A DNA stretch of 9,987 nucleotides, taken from the NCBI GenBank assembly GCA_002395085.1, contig DGVV01000047.1, positions 1 to 9,987 on the forward strand, read 5' to 3'. The stretch is from Ruminococcus sp. UBA4275. Lineage in GTDB: Bacteria; Bacillota; Clostridia; Oscillospirales; Ruminococcaceae. This document shows positions 4,834 to 9,987 of the stretch, piece after piece (the stretch's first letter is position 1; the number at the start of each line of letters is the position of its first letter). The notes below the pieces were generated by a model. The model worked only from the letters and a program-made list of their open reading frames with translations. It was not told the DNA's origin and made no database searches. A program made the translations under genes and the position numbers.

Positions 4834-7374
4834 TTATCGGACAATATGGCGGAACCAGCGCAGCCAGAAGCGGCGCAGTCTGCCGGCATTCCGGTACATC
4901 TCATCGGCAAGCTGGAGGGCTGTGCCGCGGATGCGTTTTGCATCATCCTGTGTGATGCCGTTGCGGCTGAATGCAACTGCCTGCTGAATTGAGATCGCTT
5001 CGGTGATGCGGCCCTTTTCCAGCAGCGGACACTCTTTTTCTGCGAGTGCCGCAAATTCCTCGTGCGAACGGTTTTCCTGGTCAATGTGCCGGATATGCAG
5101 CAGATGCATCAGGAAAGCGTATGCGGCATCGGCGCTGCGGTTCGGGTCATCTTCCGAGAGTGCCGTCTCACGGCGGCGAACCGTCATGAAATGCCAGCCC
5201 AGCCATGCGCAGAGGATCAGCGCGATCAGCACAATGGTAAGGAGTGTCCTGTGCAGCACGGTGCGCTGCTGCGGTGTCAAACCGTGATTGCCGGGCAGGA
5301 CATTCCCGCCGGATGCGGTTGTGGTTGTTGTTTTGGTTGTGCTGCTGAGGGAGGTGCTGACGCCCGATGTGCTGCTGAATACTGTGGTGGTCACAGAGGT
5401 TGTCGTGGTGGTGTAGCCCGGCAGCGTTACGGGGGTATCGGGTTCATGCGGGATATGCCAGGACTCCGCAACGGATTCTGTAAACTCATAAGGAATCCAG
5501 CCGAAGCCTTTGACGTAAATCTCCGCCCATGCGTGTGCCTGATAATCCGGCACATCAATCTCGTAGGTTTCGCTGAGGCGGGATGACGGGAAGCTGTTTT
5601 TCGGGATGACATAGCCCTGCACATAGCGTGCGGGGATGCCGGACATCCGGCAAAGCAGAACTGCTGAGGAGGCGTAATGTGCGCAGTAGCCCTCACCGCC
5701 CTCGCTGAGGAAGTATTCAACGTAATCGCGGTCTTCCGGTGCAGGCGCGGGATGCATGGTGTATTCCGCCCGCGACCAGATATAATTGCGGATTGTTTCC
5801 AGCTTTTTGACGAGTGTTGTGTTGGGATTGGGGCTGTACATTGAGAAATCCGCGCGGACGCGTTCCATAGATTCGGTTTCCGGCACAGAGAGATAGGTAT
5901 TCTCTACGAACTGCTCATACTGTGCAATCAGCTCATTCTGAGAGGGCGCGGTCTGATCGGAAAACAAATCCCAGTCGAGGAGCGCATTCGTGACGACCCA
6001 GAAGGAGTAATCCTTTGTGCTGTCGAGTTCGGTTTCGATGTCATAGCGGAAGCGCGAACCGGTACGGATGAGCGCCTGATAGGGGATAAAGGAGATAGAT
6101 TCGGGCTGTAGTGCATGAACATCCATCTGCACGACCGGCAGTCTGCCGTCCTCCAGCCGGAGGTCGGAGATATGCCCGCTGTGATAAAGCATCTGCGGCA
6201 TTCTGTCCGCGGAAGCAAGTTGTTCAAAAAGATTCTGCTGTTTGCGGTAGATGCGGTTCGGGATTGCCCATCCTCTGCCGGTATATTCGGAGCGGATGAT
6301 GCCGCGCATATAGTAATCTGCGGGAGGAAGCGCACCGCCCGTACTGATGTGCATGACAGGTTTGCCGCTGAAATTCAGGTCGGCAGCGCGGAACAGATCC
6401 ACCTCATCCGAGATCACGTTGACACCGAGGTCAGAGGGGATTTTTTGCAGCAGCCCGGTGACATCGCGCACGGAGAAATTGCTGTAGAAATTCCGCAGAT
6501 CTTTACGTGCCTTCAGCATTTTCTCGCTGCGCACATATCCGCTTGTCGCCTTGATCGCGCCGAAGCTCAGTACGGCGACTGCCAGCAGCAGGAACAGCGC
6601 ACCGGATTCATGCGTGGTGAAGCGGTTCTCGACCTCTGCGGAGAAGCTGTGCTGGATGCGGTAAGATTTTCCCTGTGCGAGCGCCTCGCGGCGGGAAGGG
6701 TGCTTGCGCGCAATGGCGAGTGTCCCGATCCAGAAGGCGATCAGCAGGAAAACTGCGGCGGGATAGGTTTCCAGACCGAAATACAGACCGCATTCCAGAA
6801 ACGGGAATGAGATCAGCAGTCTGATCCAGAAGCCGCTGCGGCTGGATTGTGCGTGGGTCATCAGCACATCGGAATACTCCAGCAGCGCGACAATCGCGAT
6901 GACCAGCATATCTCCGATGAAGCGGACGCAATCCGCCTCAGAGAAGCCGTTGATATTGGCGGTGCTGGTTTCAAAGACCGCCTGCCAGAGGATGCGTTTG
7001 CGCATGATGGAATAAACCGCGCCCGTGCCGACGACTGCTTCCTCGCTGTGCCGCAGCAATTCAAAGGGGATTGCTGCAAACGCCATCAGGATGCAGGCGA
7101 AGCCCATTTTGGGGAACATCGCACGGACACCGCGCATGATGAATGTCAGCACGACGGCAAACATACAAAGCGGCATAGGATCAACAGGGAACTGGAAGAA
7201 TCCCTGCAATGTCCAGAGGATACCGAACGTACCGCAGAGGGAAATCAGGATGCGGACCAGCCGTTCGGGGAATTTCCGCTTGTTTTTCACGGACATGGAC
7301 AGCCCTTCGTGAACCAGCAGATGATCCAGCAGGCGCGGGGATTGTTTCGGGAGCTTCAGGGGTTCATCTTTCAT
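4834..7374 (-). CDS. Membrane-anchored transglutaminase-like protein (TgpA/YebA type)
   Basis: The 846-aa protein has a basic N-terminus, about seven hydrophobic segments between residues 38 and 275, a large domain expected outside the membrane, a final hydrophobic helix (711-730) and a C-terminal part resembling DUF4129 (about 745-830). The transglutaminase core has Cys564 in GEGYCAHYASS, His614 in YQAHAWAEIY and, at the third position, Glu630 in GWIPYEFTES. Family members use this papain-like fold for peptide or isopeptide chemistry, but the substrate here is unknown. A Thr/Ser-rich linker (655-687) separates the catalytic core from the last helix. The ATG overlaps the DUF58 stop as ATGA, and AAAGGGGG (7384-7391) lies 9 nt ahead, fixing the start. 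It is the last gene of its operon. The gene order matches Bacillus yeaC-yeaD-yebA; a role in envelope stress or cell-wall processing is inference only. Confidence 0.93.
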   Translation of the reverse strand: MKDEPLKLPKQSPRLLDHLLVHEGLSMSVKNKRKFPERLVRILISLCGTFGILWTLQGFFQFPVDPMPLCMFAVVLTFIMRGVRAMFPKMGFACILMAFAAIPFELLRHSEEAVVGTGAVYSIMRKRILWQAVFETSTANINGFSEADCVRFIGDMLVIAIVALLEYSDVLMTHAQSSRSGFWIRLLISFPFLECGLYFGLETYPAAVFLLIAFWIGTLAIARKHPSRREALAQGKSYRIQHSFSAEVENRFTTHESGALFLLLAVAVLSFGAIKATSGYVRSEKMLKARKDLRNFYSNFSVRDVTGLLQKIPSDLGVNVISDEVDLFRAADLNFSGKPVMHISTGGALPPADYYMRGIIRSEYTGRGWAIPNRIYRKQQNLFEQLASADRMPQMLYHSGHISDLRLEDGRLPVVQMDVHALQPESISFIPYQALIRTGSRFRYDIETELDSTKDYSFWVVTNALLDWDLFSDQTAPSQNELIAQYEQFVENTYLSVPETESMERVRADFSMYSPNPNTTLVKKLETIRNYIWSRAEYTMHPAPAPEDRDYVEYFLSEGGEGYCAHYASSAVLLCRMSGIPARYVQGYVIPKNSFPSSRLSETYEIDVPDYQAHAWAEIYVKGFGWIPYEFTESVAESWHIPHEPDTPVTLPGYTTTTTSVTTTVFSSTSGVSTSLSSTTKTTTTTASGGNVLPGNHGLTPQQRTVLHRTLLTIVLIALILCAWLGWHFMTVRRRETALSEDDPNRSADAAYAFLMHLLHIRHIDQENRSHEEFAALAEKECPLLEKGRITEAISIQQAVAFSRNGITQDDAKRIRGTALQLADEMYRNAGRLRRFWLRWFRHIVR

Positions 7375-8645
7375 GCACTTGCGCCCCCTTTCTGATCCGT
7401 TTCGGCGGAATCTGAGAAGTCTTCGCGTTCAGCCGCTTCAAAATCTGCTTCTTCAGCCGGTTCCGGTGAAACAGATGTCTCCGGCGTAACCGGCACGCAG
7501 GTAAACGGATATTCCGCGCCGGTTGCGATTGCGCGGTCTGCGGCATTGACCGAAACGGCATAGAGTGTTATGCGGGCAGGCGATGGCAGCGCCATGAGTG
7601 TATGCATGAGTTCGCGGTCGGGTTTCGGTGTAAAGAGCAGCACGCGGTCACGCGGATGCGATTCGGTCAGGAGCGCAGATAAACTGTGCAGAAACGCGGT
7701 TTTGGAATCACGCGGCGCAGGTTTTGCGTGAACGAGCAATTCCACCCAGCCGGAGAAATCGGCAGACTCCTGTAAGAGCGGCGAGACTTCCGCTCCGCGA
7801 TCGGGGGTATAGGCAGCCGCACGGAAGCTGATCATGTGTTCGCTGAGCTGTGCCGCAGCGGATGCCATTGCAGAGAGCATCGCGTCGATGCGCTCCGCGG
7901 CTTCGGGCTGATCGGCGGTCTGCCGGAAATCGGCAAAGAGGAGGTAGCCTGCTGAGAGCGGCAGACTGTATTCTTTGACCATGAGGTTATCGAGCTTTGA
8001 GCTGAGTTTCCAGTGAATGCGCGAGACCTGATCACCCTCGCGGTAAACGTGCAGGTCGAAGATTTCCGAGGGATCATCGCCGGCTTTTTCTTTGGAATAC
8101 TCGGTCGTATCGGCATCTGCCTGCGGATTTGCCTTCCAGTTTTCGCTGAAGGAGAAATTCTGCTGGGGCATCAGCAGGACAGAATCGGTGAGGTCGAGCG
8201 GAATCACGCGCTTGAAAAGCCAGAGCGGATCATAGATTTCGAGCTTTTCGATGCGCATTCGCATGACGCCGCAGGTAACGGCACGGTAAGTCAGCCGGAT
8301 GCGCTGGGTATTGTGCATCATGATCGGGATATTCAGCACAAGCGGCTGCGAGGCATCCGCGAGCGTGGAGCTGTAGACCAGATGCAGCTTTGCATTTGCC
8401 GTAGAGATCCAGCTTGTATTTTTGATCTGGAAGATCCAGTGAAAGGGCTGATTTTTCTGCGGAACGCCGCGGTGGGTCAGGGAAGCTTTGATGGAAGCCT
8501 TGAGCCGCACGACGGTATACAGCAGGATCAACGGCAGGATGCAGGTAAAGACCAGCAGCGTGAGCGAGAGCGTACCGCGGTAGAGGATATAGAACAGCAC
8601 CATCACCACGAGCAGAACCGCGTACAGCAGCTTATAGCGGATCAT
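7371..8645 (-). CDS. DUF58 domain protein (YeaD type)
   Basis: This 424-aa membrane protein starts with two hydrophobic helices (about 5-21 and 27-46), followed by a beta-rich region and the DUF58 core at 189-225. The core has GDDPSEIFDLHVYREGDQ, then RIHWKLSSKLDNLMVKEY, equivalent to the family signature around R-x-Y-x-x-GD and I-x-W-K. The C-terminal half has the alternating pattern of a von Willebrand A-like fold, which is common in this family. The last 37 residues are acidic and probably disordered. DUF58 proteins are encoded beside MoxR ATPases and are thought to be their partners; no reaction is known. Both ends overlap neighbours by four bases (ATGA), indicating translational coupling. 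AGAAGG (8654-8659) lies 8 nt before the start codon. Confidence 0.92.
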   Translation of the reverse strand: MIRYKLLYAVLLVVMVLFYILYRGTLSLTLLVFTCILPLILLYTVVRLKASIKASLTHRGVPQKNQPFHWIFQIKNTSWISTANAKLHLVYSSTLADASQPLVLNIPIMMHNTQRIRLTYRAVTCGVMRMRIEKLEIYDPLWLFKRVIPLDLTDSVLLMPQQNFSFSENWKANPQADADTTEYSKEKAGDDPSEIFDLHVYREGDQVSRIHWKLSSKLDNLMVKEYSLPLSAGYLLFADFRQTADQPEAAERIDAMLSAMASAAAQLSEHMISFRAAAYTPDRGAEVSPLLQESADFSGWVELLVHAKPAPRDSKTAFLHSLSALLTESHPRDRVLLFTPKPDRELMHTLMALPSPARITLYAVSVNAADRAIATGAEYPFTCVPVTPETSVSPEPAEEADFEAAEREDFSDSAETDQKGGASA

Positions 8646-9616
8646 TCCTGATACCTTCTCAGATTCGGGACAGGCAGCTTCCCGATGATGTCCTCCAGCA
8701 CCTGTTCCGCGGTCAGATTTTCGGCTTTGGCGCGGGGGCTGAGCAGCAGACGGTGCGCGAGTGTCTCGGTTACAATCACGCGGATGTCATCGGGGATGAC
8801 ATAATCTCTGCCGCGGACGAGTGCAGTAGCGCGGGCGGCATTGCAGAGCGCGAGCGAGCCGCGGGGCGAGACGCCGAGTTTGAGCATTTCATGCTCACGG
8901 GTCGCGCCGGAGATTGCGGCGATATAGCGCAGGATTGCCTCATCGACGTAGACACTGGCAGCGGTTTCCTGCAAGGCAAAGAGTTCCTCGCGTGTGACGC
9001 AGGCTTCGAGCTTATCGAGCGGATTTTCGCCCGCACGCGCCTGCATGATCTGCACTTCGCTTTCGAGGTCGGGATAGCCCATGTGCAGCTTCATCATAAA
9101 GCGGTCGAGCTGCGATTCCGGCAGCATCTGCGTACCGACAGAACCGGTCGGGTTCTGGGTTGCGAGGACGCAGTAAGGCTCAGGCAGGGGATGCGTTGCG
9201 CCGTCCACGGTGACAGAGGATTCCTCCATCAGCTCCAGCAGTGCAGACTGCGTTTTCGGGGAGGTACGGTTGATCTCATCCGCGAGCAGCAGATTGCAGA
9301 ATGCCGCGCCCTTCTGGAATTCCATTTTGCCGGTTTCCTTGCGGTAGACGGAAAAACCGGTCACGTCGCTGGGCAGGACATCGGGCGTGAACTGGATGCG
9401 TCTGTAATCGAGATCGAGTGTGCGGGCAAAGGCGAGCGCGAGAGTCGTCTTGCCGACACCGGGCATATCCTCCAGCAGGACATGACCGCGTGCGAGGATT
9501 GCGAGCAGGACTTTTAGGATGATCATATCTTTGCCGATCACAACGCCTTGCACATTTTTGAGGATGCGCTGCGCAGTGGCGGAAGCTTCTCTGGCAGGAA
9601 CGGTTGTCTGACTCAT
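8642..9616 (-). CDS. MoxR-family AAA+ ATPase (YeaC type)
   Basis: MoxR ATPases are cytoplasmic AAA+ proteins believed to act as chaperones or activators for products of the same operon. The 324-aa protein shows Walker A PGVGKTT (52-58), Walker B LLLADEINR (109-117), sensor 1 ATQN (152-155), the arginine finger region PESQLDRF (167-174) and sensor 2 GVSPRGSLAL (248-257). Length is normal for the family and all catalytic positions look intact. The start is the ATG at 9616, 9 nt from a strong AAGGAG (9626-9631). An in-frame ATG at 9679 would sit within a few bases of the predicted transcript start and has no ribosome site. The stop overlaps the DUF58 start (ATGA). It is the first gene of the three-gene operon. 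Confidence 0.95.
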   Translation of the reverse strand: MSQTTVPAREASATAQRILKNVQGVVIGKDMIILKVLLAILARGHVLLEDMPGVGKTTLALAFARTLDLDYRRIQFTPDVLPSDVTGFSVYRKETGKMEFQKGAAFCNLLLADEINRTSPKTQSALLELMEESSVTVDGATHPLPEPYCVLATQNPTGSVGTQMLPESQLDRFMMKLHMGYPDLESEVQIMQARAGENPLDKLEACVTREELFALQETAASVYVDEAILRYIAAISGATREHEMLKLGVSPRGSLALCNAARATALVRGRDYVIPDDIRVIVTETLAHRLLLSPRAKAENLTAEQVLEDIIGKLPVPNLRRYQE

Positions 9617-9635
9617 GTTATTGTTCTCCTTTTTT

Positions 9636-9655
9636 GCCGCCGGCAGCATGGCGGC
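9636..9655 (-). promoter_or_regulatory. Hairpin in the moxR leader next to the ribosome site
   Basis: GCCGCC (9650-9655 read leftward) pairs with GGCGGC (9636-9641) around an 8-nt loop. The helix ends 4 nt before the AAGGAG ribosome site, separated by A residues. It is not a terminator, since A and not T follows it in the direction of transcription. It may affect translation or mRNA stability. Confidence 0.35.
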
Positions 9656-9687
9656 TGAGGTATGTCTGCCATGTGGCATACACCATT

Positions 9688-9716
9688 ATTATAGCACATT
9701 TCGGGATGATTTGCAA
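9688..9716 (-). promoter_or_regulatory. Sigma-A promoter of the moxR operon
   Basis: Read leftward, TTGCAA (9711-9716, four of six matches to consensus) is followed after 17 nt by a perfect TATAAT (9688-9693). TGC directly before the -10 gives an extended -10. Transcription should start near 9681, leaving a leader of about 65 nt before the moxR ATG. Confidence 0.8.
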
Positions 9717-9825
9717 GGCAGGGCGTGCGGCGCGCCGATCTCGCGGAAATGTCGAATCAGCGCGGATTTTGCGGCTCAGACCAGCATCGGGGATTATGAA
9801 GATTTCCTTACATTGCGTTACAATC

Positions 9826-9864
9826 CGAAAACAAAGCGCCCTCCCGCCGAAACGGGAGAGCGCT
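9826..9864 (-). terminator. Terminator of pyruvate phosphate dikinase gene
   Basis: A 12-position stem with one mismatch (9835-9846 with 9853-9864) and a CCGAAA loop lies about 35 nt past the dikinase stop. Read leftward it continues into TTGTTTTCG. The 12 bases GCTTTGTTTTCG covering stem end and tail are identical to those at the transglutaminase terminator. It separates the dikinase gene from the moxR promoter. Confidence 0.85.
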
Positions 9865-9899
9865 GTTTGCTTGATTTGTTGCGGAAACCTCGTCCGGGA

Positions 9900-9987
9900 T
9901 TAGCGGAGTGCAGCCTGTGCCGCAGCCAGTCTTGCGATCGGCACACGCAACGGGGAGCATGAAACATAATCCAGACCGATCTTGGGG
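9900..9987 (-). CDS. ppdK: Pyruvate, phosphate dikinase, C-terminal end (partial)
   Basis: Only the last 28 codons and the TAA stop (9900-9902) are in the window; the gene continues past the right edge. The residues read PKIGLDYVSCSPLRVPIARL followed by AAAQAALR. This matches the highly conserved C-terminus of pyruvate phosphate dikinase, which contains the catalytic Cys of the CSP motif in the PEP/pyruvate-binding barrel. The enzyme interconverts pyruvate, ATP and phosphate with PEP, AMP and diphosphate, and is common in anaerobic clostridia as a glycolytic enzyme. The short length limits certainty, but the motif is characteristic. A terminator follows. Confidence 0.88.
   Translation of the reverse strand, partial: PKIGLDYVSCSPLRVPIARLAAAQAALR

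Noticed and set aside
8013..8651. 212-codon plus-strand frame opposite the DUF58 gene, and a similar 254-codon frame opposite moxR (8753-9517)
   Set aside because: Both are antisense to well-supported genes and show no family motif, promoter or ribosome site.
9617..9679. A 21-residue N-terminal extension of the MoxR ATPase
   Set aside because: The upstream ATG is at the predicted transcript start; the ATG at 9616 has a strong AAGGAG at 9-nt spacing.
9717..9825. Gap between the moxR promoter and the dikinase terminator
   Set aside because: Apart from a GGCGCGCC palindrome near 9728, I see no gene, repeat or RNA structure I could support.

Overview
The window is a chromosomal housekeeping and cell-envelope region of about 55% GC, probably from a Gram-positive clostridium. 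The best guess is Oscillospirales/Ruminococcaceae. This rests on the mix of families (a clostridial-type MoxR with an NPTGSVGTQ sensor region, a GKATQ thymidylate kinase-like protein, a UAP1-like pyrophosphorylase and pyruvate phosphate dikinase), strong AAGGAG/GGGGG ribosome sites and clear sigma-A promoters. It is inferred from remembered family traits, not from a search. No phage, insertion-sequence, CRISPR, tRNA or rRNA signature is visible.

Left part (1-1560): a hairpin with a T-run ends transcription of a rightward gene lying off the left edge. Next is leftward glmU, complete, with an almost ideal promoter at 1532-1560. From 1561 to 1858 there is no convincing gene. The right half of that stretch is AT-rich and carries short repeats that may be regulatory.

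Centre (1859-4766, rightward): a strong promoter at 1859-1887 drives a leader of about 100 nt with two hairpins, then three closely spaced genes. These are a monotopic polyprenyl-phosphate sugar-1-phosphate transferase, a thymidylate kinase-like P-loop kinase, and a UAP1/UDPGP-type uridylyltransferase. A terminator closes the unit. The transferase and uridylyltransferase suggest making a UDP-sugar and loading sugar-1-phosphate onto a lipid carrier, divergent from glmU, which makes UDP-GlcNAc.

Right part (4776-9716, leftward): a three-gene operon with its own promoter and terminator, encoding a MoxR AAA+ ATPase, a DUF58 protein and a large membrane transglutaminase. Both junctions are ATGA stop/start overlaps. 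The arrangement matches the widespread yeaC-yeaD-yebA type operon, whose function is unresolved. At the right edge the C-terminal 28 residues of pyruvate phosphate dikinase and its terminator are present.

The most interesting items are the co-occurrence of GlmU with a eukaryotic-type UAP1 homologue whose sugar-pocket motif is altered, the structured leader of the glycan operon, and the shared TTGTTTTC tail of the leftward terminators. I did not find a clearly new biological system.
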